Below are positions 1 through 6,786 of a stretch of 18,481 bases of DNA, piece after piece; position 1 is the stretch's first letter, and each line of letters starts with the position of its first letter. Source of the DNA: CAZJNX01 sp964547415 (GTDB lineage: Bacteria > Pseudomonadota > Alphaproteobacteria > Rhizobiales > Amorphaceae). A program made the position numbers and the translations under genes. A model generated the notes under the pieces. That model worked only from the letters and a program-made list of their open reading frames with translations. It did no database searches and had not been told where the DNA came from. Location: the NCBI GenBank assembly GCA_964547415.1, contig CAZJNX010000089.1:1-18481 (forward strand), read 5' to 3'.

Positions 1-91
1 GCGTCACGGTCACCGACGGCGTCGCCGACACCGCGCACGCCGATCAATGCGCCGCATGATCGGCCCGATCGCCCAGCTTCGACCATAGCCC

Positions 92-343
92 TCACGAAGG
101 CTTCACGTCAAAGGGGGCGATGAGCCGAACCTCGTGGCCGAGCGCGGCGACCTCCCGGCCCCGATGGTGCGCGCTGCCGCAGGCCTCCATCGCGACCGTT
201 GCTGATGGCTGCGGCGCGAGGAACGGTAGCACCCTCGTGCGCGGCAGCTTGTTGCGGAAGACATCCGCCCCGTCTGCCGCCGCACCGTGGAGCTGGAAGG
301 TGTTCTTGGCGCGATCGTTCCCGATGATGGTTGCCTGCTGCAT
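92..343 (-). pseudogene. IS110-family transposase, N-terminal remnant
   Basis: This 83-residue reading frame matches the N-terminal part of the DEDD catalytic domain of IS110-family transposases. The visible family features are an opening IIGNDRAKNTFQLHG (usual form IGVDLAKNVFQVHG, with the first catalytic Asp kept), then MEACGSAHH with the conserved Glu, then REVAALGHEVRLIAPFDVKP. Full-length members have roughly 300-400 residues and continue with KxYVKRxKND. Here a TGA follows KPS directly, and I could not read a convincing continuation of the family in the remaining 91 bases of the window in any frame. The start is the ATG preceded by GGAGG. The gene is therefore a truncated, inactive copy, unless a frameshift just beyond the window edge restores it. 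Its presence marks an old insertion downstream of cspA. Confidence 0.75.
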
Positions 344-484
344 GGACGCCTCCCGATGGTGATCGCCTGTCCTCGGCGATGACACTCGGATTGCCGCCCG
401 GTGCGGGGAGCATCCACTCCATCGGGTTTGCCCGCGGCCCTGGCGACGCGAGGCGGGTCGATCGGGCCGCAGCGGAACGAGAAA
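344..484 (-). mobile_element. Probable left-end non-coding segment of the IS110 remnant
   Basis: About 140 bases lie between the transposase start and the terminator behind cspA, with no gene of their own. IS110-family elements carry a non-coding end upstream of the recombinase that is known to encode a structured guide (bridge) RNA. The segment contains a small inverted repeat, ATCGCC at 362-367 and GGCGAT at 375-380, just before the ribosome binding site. The exact element boundary cannot be fixed because IS110 elements usually lack clear terminal inverted repeats. Assigning this segment to the element is inference from its position. Confidence 0.35.
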
Positions 485-519
485 GGGCCGCGGTCCCGAC
501 CGGATCGGCACCGCGGCCC
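485..519 (-). terminator. Rho-independent terminator of cspA
   Basis: A perfect 10-base inverted repeat, GGGCCGCGGT at 485-494 and ACCGCGGCCC at 510-519, is separated by a 15-base loop. On the minus strand the stem is followed by TTTCTCGTT. It lies 37 bases past the cspA stop codon, the expected place for a terminator of the helicase-cspA unit. Confidence 0.7.
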
Positions 520-555
520 CGGATGGCGCGGGTCCCGGTGGAACCCGCCGACCTG

Positions 556-765
556 TCACTCGGCGCGCAGATTGACGGCCGAGGACTTGCCACGCTTGCG
601 GTCCACCTCGATCTCGTAGCTGATGCGCTGGCCCTCGTCGAGGCCGTTGAGGCCCGCACGCTCCACCGCGCTGATGTGGACGAAGACGTCCGACCCACCG
701 TCATCGGGACGGATGAAGCCGTAGCCCTTCGTCGAGTTGAACCACTTCACGGAACCCTTCATCAT
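556..765 (-). CDS. cspA: Cold-shock domain protein (CspA family)
   Basis: A complete 69-residue single cold-shock domain, the usual length for the family. It binds single-stranded RNA and DNA as a five-stranded OB-fold and acts as an RNA chaperone in the cytoplasm. The visible signatures are GSVKWFNSTKGYGFI (residues 4-18) with RNP1 KGYGFI, and RNP2 VFVHI (27-31), followed by SAVERAGL. Two ATG codons are adjacent; the first (763-765) overlaps the helicase stop as ATGA, and AGGAGA lies 8 bases upstream of it. This arrangement predicts translational coupling to the helicase gene. Whether expression is really cold-induced cannot be read from the sequence, because many alphaproteobacterial Csp proteins are constitutive or stationary-phase proteins. 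Confidence 0.95.
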   Translation of the reverse strand: MMKGSVKWFNSTKGYGFIRPDDGGSDVFVHISAVERAGLNGLDEGQRISYEIEVDRKRGKSSAVNLRAE

Positions 766-2273
766 TTCGATCTCTCCTGTCGGTCAAGGGTGGCGCCGGC
801 ACCGGAACGCGGTGCGGCAAGGGTCTCCTCGACGCGGGCAGGGCTAGGCCTCGGCCGCCGGCGGCGGGAAGTCTCGTCATGGGCGACGCCCAGCATGCGG
901 TGCAGCCCGGCTTGGCCGTCCTCGCCGGCCCGGGGGGCGGCCCGGCCCTTGCGCCGCCCCCTCGGGTCCGCATGGGTGTCGCTCCGGGAAGCCGGCCCGG
1001 CCCGGCCGGCCCCCTTGGTCGCGGAGCCCTGACGGGCCCCCGCCCCCGTTTCCGGGGATCTCGTGGTCTTGGCACCACCGCGCCTCCGGCCCGCGCCCCC
1101 AGGCGCGCCGCCGTCCGGGGCGCGGGCGGCCCCCTCGGCCGGGAAGGCCGTGCCCCCCTCTCCCGCGCGGCTCGCGAAGCGTTCGACCGCCTTCAGCATC
1201 GCCCCCTCCGTGCCGTCGGAGAAGGTGATGGCAACGCCATCCGCCCCGGCGCGCCCGGTGCGACCCACGCGGTGGACGTACGCTTCCGCCGTGTCGGGCA
1301 GGTCGAAGTTGACGACGTGGCTCACGCCCGTGACGTCGATACCGCGGGCGGCGATGTCGGTGGCGACCAGCACCGGCGCGGCGCCCGAGCGGAAGGCGTC
1401 GAGGGCGCGGGTGCGCTGGCCCTGGCTCTTGTCGCCGTGGATGGCGCTCGCCGCGACGCCCGCCTTGCGCAGGTGCGCGTCCACACGGTCGGCGCCGCGC
1501 TTGGTGCGGGTGAAGACGATGGCCCGCGTCACCTCGGGCGCCCCGAGGAGGCGCACGAGGGCTTCCCGCCGGGCTGCCGGCCCGGGGGCGACGGACACGA
1601 TCCGCTGCTCGATCCGCTCGATCGGCCGCGTGACGGGCGAGACCGCGACCTCGACGGGATCGCGCATGAGGTCGTCCGCGAGGCGGCGGATGTCGGCGGG
1701 CATGGTCGCGGACAGCAGCAGCGTCTGCCGGCCGTCGGGCAGCGCCGAGAGGATGCGGCGCATAGCCGGCAGGAAGCCGAGGTCCAGCATGCGGTCCGCC
1801 TCGTCGAGGACGACGACGGTGGTGCGGCCGAGGCGGAGCGCACCGGAGCGCACGTGGTCCTCGAGCCGGCCGGGCGTGGCCACCAGCAGGTCCGTGCCGC
1901 CGGCGAGGGCCCGGGCCTCGGGCCCCGGCTTCACGCCGCCGATGACGATGCGCGCGGTGAGGCCGGTGAAGCGGCCGAGCCGCCCGGCGGCCTCGTGGAT
2001 CTGCGCGGCAAGCTCCCGCGTCGGCGCGAGCACCAGGGCGCGGCAGGTGCCCGGCACGGGACGCTTGCCGCCCTCGAGCGCGAGTCGGTGGAGGAGGGGG
2101 AGGAGGAAGGCGGCGGTCTTGCCGGTCCCGGTGGCCGCCAGGCCCATGAGGTCGCGACCGGCGAGGGCCGACGGTATCGCTTCCGTCTGGATGGGCGTGG
2201 GGGCGGCGTAGCCTTCGGCCGCGAGGGCCCGAAGCAGGGGCTCGGCGAGGCCGAGCGCATCAAAGGTCGTCAA
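762..2273 (-). CDS. rhlE: DEAD-box ATP-dependent RNA helicase (RhlE-like)
   Basis: This 503-residue protein has the complete DEAD-box core. In order: Q motif PTPIQ (26-30), Walker A AATGTGKT (46-53), Ia PTRELA (84-89), Ib TPGR (133-136), DEAD (157-160), SAT (188-190), the ATDIAARGID region (304-313) and motif VI HRVGRTGRAG (334-343). Such enzymes unwind short RNA duplexes using ATP in ribosome assembly or mRNA turnover. After about residue 370 comes a 130-residue tail rich in Gly, Arg, Ala and Lys, probably disordered and RNA-binding. The apparent start is a TTG (2271-2273), giving the usual N terminus MTTFDALGL; no in-frame ATG lies close upstream, and a weak GGA sits about 9 bases before it. 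The stop overlaps the cspA start by ATGA, so the two genes form one unit. RhlE is the best subfamily match; the exact subgroup is less certain. Confidence 0.93.
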   Translation of the reverse strand: MTTFDALGLAEPLLRALAAEGYAAPTPIQTEAIPSALAGRDLMGLAATGTGKTAAFLLPLLHRLALEGGKRPVPGTCRALVLAPTRELAAQIHEAAGRLGRFTGLTARIVIGGVKPGPEARALAGGTDLLVATPGRLEDHVRSGALRLGRTTVVVLDEADRMLDLGFLPAMRRILSALPDGRQTLLLSATMPADIRRLADDLMRDPVEVAVSPVTRPIERIEQRIVSVAPGPAARREALVRLLGAPEVTRAIVFTRTKRGADRVDAHLRKAGVAASAIHGDKSQGQRTRALDAFRSGAAPVLVATDIAARGIDVTGVSHVVNFDLPDTAEAYVHRVGRTGRAGADGVAITFSDGTEGAMLKAVERFASRAGEGGTAFPAEGAARAPDGGAPGGAGRRRGGAKTTRSPETGAGARQGSATKGAGRAGPASRSDTHADPRGRRKGRAAPRAGEDGQAGLHRMLGVAHDETSRRRRPRPSPARVEETLAAPRSGAGATLDRQERSK

Positions 2274-2956
2274 AAGTCGTGTTCCGTCTCGTCGTGGACC
2301 GATGGCTTACCATCGGATTGCGACGGCATCATGTCGATCGGGGAAATTCGCTGGCTCGTTCGCCGTCCGCGGCAGGTGCGGGCCGTTCGGGGCCCGCGTC
2401 ACCGTCTCGTCAGTTCGTTCGCCTCTGCCAACCCGGCGCCGCGGCGGGAGCACCATCGCCCCTGTCGCCCGTTTCCAGTCGCATCAACCTAAGCCGGACG
2501 TCGCCGCCGCGCAAGCCGTTTCGTCGCGGTGCCAGCGCACGCCTGCCATGAGACGGCCGCTGGCGGGACGGGCGGTTCGCCGCTGCGGCGGGCGCCGTTC
2601 GCCGGACGCTGCGGCGCATGCACTGAGTGCGAACGGGCGGCGCACCGGCCGGGCCGGGCGGATGGACCGGTGCGCACGGGATCTGCGCTGTCGCGGCCGC
2701 GGCCTCGACGGCGCGCGGCGCGACCCGCGGCCGCGCCGGCCATCTCGATCCGACGCCACGCCGTCGCGAGGGGCTGCGAGGACGGGCCCGCTTCGGTGCG
2801 GGTCGCCTGGCTGGCGTACCACCCAACACCGCCTTCCGCAGCCGCGGGGCAGCCGGGAGCGGCGGTTGGGATGGACCGAGTTCCGCACCGCCCGGGCGGA
2901 GCTCCGGCGCCCGCCCCCGCGCGGCTCACGCCCCGCTCGCGAGCGGCGCGGTGCCG
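2274..2956. other. 683-base intergenic stretch without a recognisable gene
   Basis: The stretch between the helicase start and the transglycosylase stop holds open frames on both strands, but their translations are arginine-, proline- and alanine-rich strings typical of random GC-rich DNA and none resembles a known family. What can be seen is the leader hairpin at 2299-2316 and two perfect palindromes, CCGCCCGGGCGG at 2888-2899 and CCGCTCGCGAGCGG at 2933-2946. The second lies 10 bases behind the transglycosylase stop and may serve as its terminator, although no T-run follows. The promoter of the helicase-cspA unit should also lie here. Confidence 0.5.
2299..2316 (-). promoter_or_regulatory. 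Hairpin in the helicase 5' leader
   Basis: A perfect 7-base inverted repeat with a 4-base loop, CCGATGG-CTTA-CCATCGG on the plus strand, lies 26-43 bases upstream of the TTG start of the helicase gene. In the transcript it would form a stable small stem-loop near the ribosome binding region. DEAD-box helicase and cold-shock genes often have structured leaders, so a role in translational control is possible, but this is inference. The symmetry also fits a protein operator. Confidence 0.4.
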
Positions 2957-4231
2957 TCAGCGGCGCTTCAGGGCGTCGAGGAGGGCCGCGCTCGCGAAAC
3001 CGTCCGGCGTCTTGCCGTTGGCGCGCTGGTAGGAGCGGATCGCCTCGCGCGTGTTGGGGCCGATGAGGCCGTCGACCCCGCCGGTGCTGAAGCCCGCGCG
3101 CGTCAGGAGCGACTGCATCTCCTTCACCTCCGAGCGGCTGAGCGGCCGCTCGTTCTTCGGCCAGGCCTGCGCGAAGTCGCCGCGCCCGATGATGCGATCG
3201 GTGAGGTGGCCGACGCCGAGGGCGTAGGAGGTGGCGTTGTTGTAGCGCTTGATGACGTCGAAGTTGGGCAGCATCAGGAAGGCGGGCCCCCGCGCCCCCG
3301 CCGGCAACAGGAGGTAGGCCTCGTCGCCGGGCCGCGGGAAGGCGAGCCCGCCCACGCGGCGCACGCCGAGGCGCCGCCACTGGGCGAGGGTGCGCTTGGC
3401 GCTGCCGCCGGCGAGGCGGTAGTCGAAACCCTCCGGCAGGGCGACCTCGTAGCCCCACGTCTCCCCGTAGCGCCAGCCGAAGGCGCGCAGGTAGTTGGCG
3501 GTGGAGGCGAGCGCGTCCGGCACGTCGCGCCAGACGTTGCGCTTGCCGTCCCCGTCGTAGTCGGCGGCGTAGGCCTCCCAGCTCGAGGGCATGAACTGGG
3601 TGTGGCCCATGGCGCCGGCCCACGAGCTCTCCATGTCGTTGAGGGAGACGTGGCCCTCCTGGAGGATCTCCAGCGCCGTCACCAGCTCGTTGCGCCAGAA
3701 CGGGCGCCGCCGGCTCGCCTTGCAGGCGAGGGTGGACAGCGCCCGGATGGCGTTGTGCTGGCCCATGAAGCCGCCGTAGTTGGTCTCCATCCCCCAGACG
3801 GCGACCACCACCTCCGCGTCGACGCCGAACCGCTCCTCGATCCGGCGGAGCGTGTCGCCGTGGCGGGCGAGCATCTTGCGCCCGTTCTCGATCCGGGCGT
3901 CGGACACGGCGGTCTCGAGATACTCCCAGATCGGCTTCACGAACTCGGACTGGCGGTTCATGAGCCGCAGCGTCTTCGGATCGGGGGTCATCCCGTCGAA
4001 GGCGGCGTCGAAGGTGGCGCGGCTCACGCCCGCGCGGCGGGCCTCGGGCCACATGCTCTGAACGCAGCTGGTGTAGGCGGCGTCCGCGCGCGCGGCGGGC
4101 GCTGCGGCGGCGAGGGACACGAGCGCGAGCGCGACCGACGCGACCACCGGGCCCGCCGCCCGCACGGCGCGAGGGATGCCGGCCCGCCCCTTCGGCCGCG
4201 CACCCCTGTCGGCAAGCACGAGGTGAACCAT
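2957..4231 (-). CDS. Secreted lytic murein transglycosylase, MltB family, with peptidoglycan-binding domain
   Basis: A 424-residue exported enzyme that cleaves the MurNAc-GlcNAc bond of peptidoglycan to form 1,6-anhydro ends in the periplasm. The start is the ATG at 4229-4231, preceded by AAGGAGAG about 12 bases upstream; a longer in-frame version exists but lacks a site. A hydrophobic signal segment (VVASVALALVSLAAAAP) ends in an ARA|DA cleavage site near residue 49. The catalytic domain (about 50-345) shows WGMETNYG with the catalytic Glu at 149, then GAMGHTQFMPS (206-216) and DYDGDGKRNVW, all typical of the SLT_2/MltB fold. The last 60 residues (LSRSEVKEMQSLL...GLIGPNTREAIRSYQ) are a peptidoglycan-binding domain. 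No lipobox Cys is visible, so the protein is probably soluble rather than a lipoprotein like E. coli MltB. Confidence 0.93.
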   Translation of the reverse strand: MVHLVLADRGARPKGRAGIPRAVRAAGPVVASVALALVSLAAAAPAARADAAYTSCVQSMWPEARRAGVSRATFDAAFDGMTPDPKTLRLMNRQSEFVKPIWEYLETAVSDARIENGRKMLARHGDTLRRIEERFGVDAEVVVAVWGMETNYGGFMGQHNAIRALSTLACKASRRRPFWRNELVTALEILQEGHVSLNDMESSWAGAMGHTQFMPSSWEAYAADYDGDGKRNVWRDVPDALASTANYLRAFGWRYGETWGYEVALPEGFDYRLAGGSAKRTLAQWRRLGVRRVGGLAFPRPGDEAYLLLPAGARGPAFLMLPNFDVIKRYNNATSYALGVGHLTDRIIGRGDFAQAWPKNERPLSRSEVKEMQSLLTRAGFSTGGVDGLIGPNTREAIRSYQRANGKTPDGFASAALLDALKRR

Positions 4232-4362
4232 GGTGCCAACGCTCTCCTTCCGATCGTCCTGAGGTTGTCCCTTTCTAGCATGGCTTGGTAAACGCTTTCC
4301 ATGCCGAATCGCACGAAAGGTGAACATTTGTCGGGGAACGTGGCCGCTCGGCATCATCCGTT

Positions 4363-4379
4363 CCGCCCGGACCGGGCGG
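4363..4379 (-). terminator. Possible terminator downstream of fpr
   Basis: A near-perfect inverted repeat, CCGCCC-GGACC-GGGCGG, lies 39-55 bases past the fpr stop. No T-run follows on the minus strand, so termination would be weak or Rho-dependent. A similar palindrome, CCGCCCGGGCGG, occurs at 2888-2899. Confidence 0.35.
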
Positions 4380-4417
4380 AGAAGGGGCAGGGACCGGCTC
4401 GGGTGCGACGAGCCGTC

Positions 4418-5233
4418 TCAGCCCACGAACGCCTTCTCGATGACGTGGTCGGCGGGGCGGTTGTTGGCGCCCTCCTCGAAGCCGGCGGACTGGAGGAGCG
4501 CCGCCGCGTCCTTCAGGAACCCTTGCGAGCCGCACAGCATCACCCGGTCCGCCGCCGGGTCGAGGGGGCCGCCCATGGCGGAGGCGAGGCGCCCGTCCGC
4601 CATCAGCGCGGTGATGCGCCCGGTGAGCGGGTGCCCCTCCCGGGTGAGGGCCGTGACGTGGGAGAGGCGCCCGCCGGTCATCTCCGAGAGCACCTCGTCC
4701 GCCGCGATCGCCGCCACCAGCCCCTCCCCGTAGGCGAGGTCGGCGGCCGCGCGGCAGCCGTGGACGAGCACCACCTCATCGAAGCGCTCCCACGTCTCCG
4801 GGTCCCGGACGACGCTCGCGAACGGGGCGATGCCCGTGCCCGTCGCCAGGCAGACGAGCCGCCGGCCGGGCCGCAGGGCGTCGAGAACGAGGGTGCCGGT
4901 GGCGCGCGGGCGCAGGTAGACGCCGTCGCCGGGCCGCACGTCGCACAGGCGGCTCGTGAGCGGCCCGTCCGGCACCTTGATGGAGTAGAACTCGAGCCGG
5001 TCGTCCCAGGACGGGCTCGCCATCGAGTAGGCGCGCAGGAGCGGCTTTCCCTCCGCCGGCAGACCCAGCATCGCGAACTCGCCGGAGCGGAAGCGGAAGG
5101 CGGGTGGCCGGGCGAGGGAGAAGGCGAACAGCCCGTCCGTGTAGTGGGTGACGTCGAGCACGGGCAGCCGCTCGAGGCCGGCGACCTCGGGCATCTCCTC
5201 GACCCTTGCGGGCGGGCGGACGGTGAGCGTCAT
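4418..5233 (-). CDS. fpr: Ferredoxin/flavodoxin-NADP+ reductase
   Basis: This 271-residue FAD enzyme transfers electrons between NADPH and ferredoxin or flavodoxin in the cytoplasm. Visible motifs are the FAD-binding RAYSMAS (67-73) and GPLTSRL (90-96), the NADP-binding ATGTGIAPFAS (130-140), CGSQGFL (234-240), and the short C-terminal extension ending EKAFVG that is typical of the bacterial-type (Rhodobacter/Azotobacter-like) reductases. The start is the ATG at 5231-5233 with GGGAGA 8 bases upstream; a longer frame exists but has no site and no homology. The gene diverges from an enamidase gene. A TTGACA -35 box and an 18-base palindrome lie upstream, suggesting a regulated promoter. Roles in oxidative stress, iron-sulfur assembly or feeding reduced ferredoxin to a catabolic reductase all fit. 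Confidence 0.93.
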   Translation of the reverse strand: MTLTVRPPARVEEMPEVAGLERLPVLDVTHYTDGLFAFSLARPPAFRFRSGEFAMLGLPAEGKPLLRAYSMASPSWDDRLEFYSIKVPDGPLTSRLCDVRPGDGVYLRPRATGTLVLDALRPGRRLVCLATGTGIAPFASVVRDPETWERFDEVVLVHGCRAAADLAYGEGLVAAIAADEVLSEMTGGRLSHVTALTREGHPLTGRITALMADGRLASAMGGPLDPAADRVMLCGSQGFLKDAAALLQSAGFEEGANNRPADHVIEKAFVG

Positions 5234-5277
5234 CGCGAAGGTCTCCCGGGGGGCTGGCTCTGGGTGGGACGGGCAAT

Positions 5278-5295
5278 TCGTTTGCACACAAACGA
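5278..5295. promoter_or_regulatory. 18-base perfect palindrome (candidate operator) between fpr and the enamidase gene
   Basis: TCGTTTG-CACA-CAAACGA is a perfect 7+4+7 inverted repeat. It lies 45-62 bases upstream of the fpr ATG and 106-123 bases upstream of the enamidase GTG. It overlaps the expected -10 region of the fpr promoter and the -35 region of a candidate enamidase promoter, which is the usual position for a repressor site. The sequence is not a regulator consensus I can name with confidence. Confidence 0.55.
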
Positions 5296-5310
5296 TCGGG
5301 CGGATAGGCT
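5282..5310 (+). promoter_or_regulatory. Candidate enamidase-gene promoter
   Basis: TTGCAC at 5282-5287 and TAGGCT at 5305-5310 are separated by 17 bases. Each matches the sigma-70 consensus at only three of six positions, so this is weak. Its interest lies in sharing the palindrome with the divergent fpr promoter. Confidence 0.25.
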
Positions 5311-5320
5311 CCCGTGTCAA
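5292..5320 (-). promoter_or_regulatory. Candidate fpr promoter
   Basis: On the minus strand a perfect -35 box TTGACA (5315-5320) is followed after 17 bases by a poor -10 match GATCGT (5292-5297). The weak -10 lies inside the 18-base palindrome, which suggests a promoter needing activation or open to repression. Confidence 0.45.
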
Positions 5321-5400
5321 GATGGCGCGGGGGGCGTCATGCGCGCCGCCCCGCGCCGACGGAGGATCGGGGAACGGACGAGCGTCGAGGAGGACGGAAC

Positions 5401-6597
5401 GTGGCGGACCAGGCGGGACCGGAGGCGGGCGGCACGCTCGCGATCAGGAACATCGGCCTCATGCTGTCGGGCCGGATGGAGGAGCCGATCCTCGATGCGG
5501 ACTGCATCCTCGCCGTCGACGGCAAGATCGCCGCGGTGGGCCGGGAGGCGGACATCGACCTCTCCCCCGCCAAGACGGTGGTGGACGCGAACGGGACCAC
5601 CGTCACCCCCGGCCTCATCGACAGCCACGTCCACCCGGTGGTGGGCGACTACACGCCCCGCCAGCAGCAGCTCCACTGGATCGATTCGACCCTCAACGGC
5701 GGGGTCACCACCATGATCTCGGCGGGCGAGGTCCACACCCCCGGCCGGCCGCGGGACATCGTCGGCCTCAAGGCCCACGCCATCGCCTCCCAGCGCTTCT
5801 ACGCGAACTTTCGCCCCTCGGGCGTGAAGGTCCACGCCGGCGCCCCCTGCATCGAGGAGGGGATGGAGGAACAGGACTTCAAGGACCTCGCCGAGGCCGG
5901 CGTCACCCTCCTCGGGGAGGTGGGCCTCGGGTCCGTCAAGCGCGGGGACGTCGCGGGGGAGATGGTGGCCTGGGCGCGCAAGTACGGCATCCAGTCGACG
6001 ATCCATACGGGCGGTCCCTCGATCCCGGGCTCGGGCCTCATCGACAAGGACGTGGTGCTCCAGGCCGACACGGACGTGGTGGGCCACATCAACGGCGGCC
6101 ACTCGGCGCTTCCCGACGACCAGATCGTGTGCCTGTGCGAGACCTGCACGCGCCAGGCCCTCGAGATCGTCCACAACGGCAACGAGCGGGCGGCGCTCCT
6201 CACCGTCAACACCGCGCGCGAGCTCGGCAAGCTCGACCAGGTGATCCTGGGGACGGACGGGCCCGCGGGCTCGGGTGCCCAGCCCCTCGGGATCCTGAGG
6301 ATGATCGCCCTCGTGTCGAGCCTCGCGAACGTGCCGGCCGAGATCGCCTTCTGCTTCGGGACCGGCAACACGGCGCGCCGCCGCTCCCTCGACGTCGGCA
6401 TCATCGAGGTGGGCCGGCCGGCGGACCTCGTCGTCATGGACCGCGCCCAGCACGCCCCGGGCGCCACGATCCTCGAGTCGGTGCAGCAGGGGAACCTGCC
6501 GGGCATCGGCATGACCATCATCGACGGCATCATCCGCACGACGCGGAGCCGCAACACCCCGCCGGCCACCACCCTCCCGGAAGTCGTCTCCCGCTGA
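5401..6597 (+). CDS. Enamidase-like amidohydrolase (nicotinate catabolism type)
   Basis: This 398-residue metal-dependent amidohydrolase best resembles enamidase, the enzyme of Eubacterium barkeri (about 385 residues) that hydrolyses 6-oxo-1,4,5,6-tetrahydronicotinate to 2-formylglutarate and ammonia in nicotinate breakdown. The probable metal and catalytic residues are GLIDSHVHP (His76, His78), GEVGLG (Glu173, a likely bridging carboxylate), IHTGG (His202), GHINGGHS (His229, His234) and GTDGP (Asp286). The C-terminal part has GRPADLVVMD, which completes the small beta domain of the superfamily. The start is a GTG preceded by GAGGAGG about 9 bases upstream. It is the only plus-strand gene here, divergent from fpr. 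No nicotinate hydroxylase, 6-hydroxynicotinate reductase or formylglutarate enzyme is in the window, so the substrate is inferred from homology only; another cyclic amide is possible. Confidence 0.8.
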   Translation: MADQAGPEAGGTLAIRNIGLMLSGRMEEPILDADCILAVDGKIAAVGREADIDLSPAKTVVDANGTTVTPGLIDSHVHPVVGDYTPRQQQLHWIDSTLNGGVTTMISAGEVHTPGRPRDIVGLKAHAIASQRFYANFRPSGVKVHAGAPCIEEGMEEQDFKDLAEAGVTLLGEVGLGSVKRGDVAGEMVAWARKYGIQSTIHTGGPSIPGSGLIDKDVVLQADTDVVGHINGGHSALPDDQIVCLCETCTRQALEIVHNGNERAALLTVNTARELGKLDQVILGTDGPAGSGAQPLGILRMIALVSSLANVPAEIAFCFGTGNTARRRSLDVGIIEVGRPADLVVMDRAQHAPGATILESVQQGNLPGIGMTIIDGIIRTTRSRNTPPATTLPEVVSR

Positions 6598-6611
6598 CGC
6601 CCGCGGCGCGA

Positions 6612-6636
6612 GGCGTGCCGGCGGCACCGGCGCGCC
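6612..6636 (+). terminator. Probable terminator of the enamidase gene
   Basis: A 10-base stem with one G-T wobble (GGCGTGCCGG and CCGGCGCGCC) and a 5-base loop begins 15 bases after the enamidase stop. The position is right, but a C/G-rich tail follows instead of T residues. Confidence 0.45.
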
Positions 6637-6786
6637 CCGGGGGACGGCGACGGGCGACGGGCGTCACGATGCGACGCCTCGTGCGCGGACGGGCCGGGAC
6701 GGCTTCGCCGGACCATCCCGGGCGACCGCCGGCGGCGTTCGACCAGCGGCCCCGAAACGTCGCGGGCGACGGCGGCGGGCCGGGGG

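Noticed and set aside
2529..3032. A 167-codon plus-strand frame with several cysteines in the long gap
   Set aside because: No ribosome site, no family resemblance, and it runs into the 3' end of the transglycosylase gene on the other strand.
2484..4052. A 522-codon minus-strand frame overlapping the transglycosylase
   Set aside because: The MltB-type enzyme in the neighbouring frame has a signal peptide, catalytic motif and ribosome site; the other frame has none.
5317..6627. A 436-codon minus-strand frame opposite the enamidase gene
   Set aside because: The plus-strand frame carries all amidohydrolase metal ligands; the opposite frame has only compositional openness.
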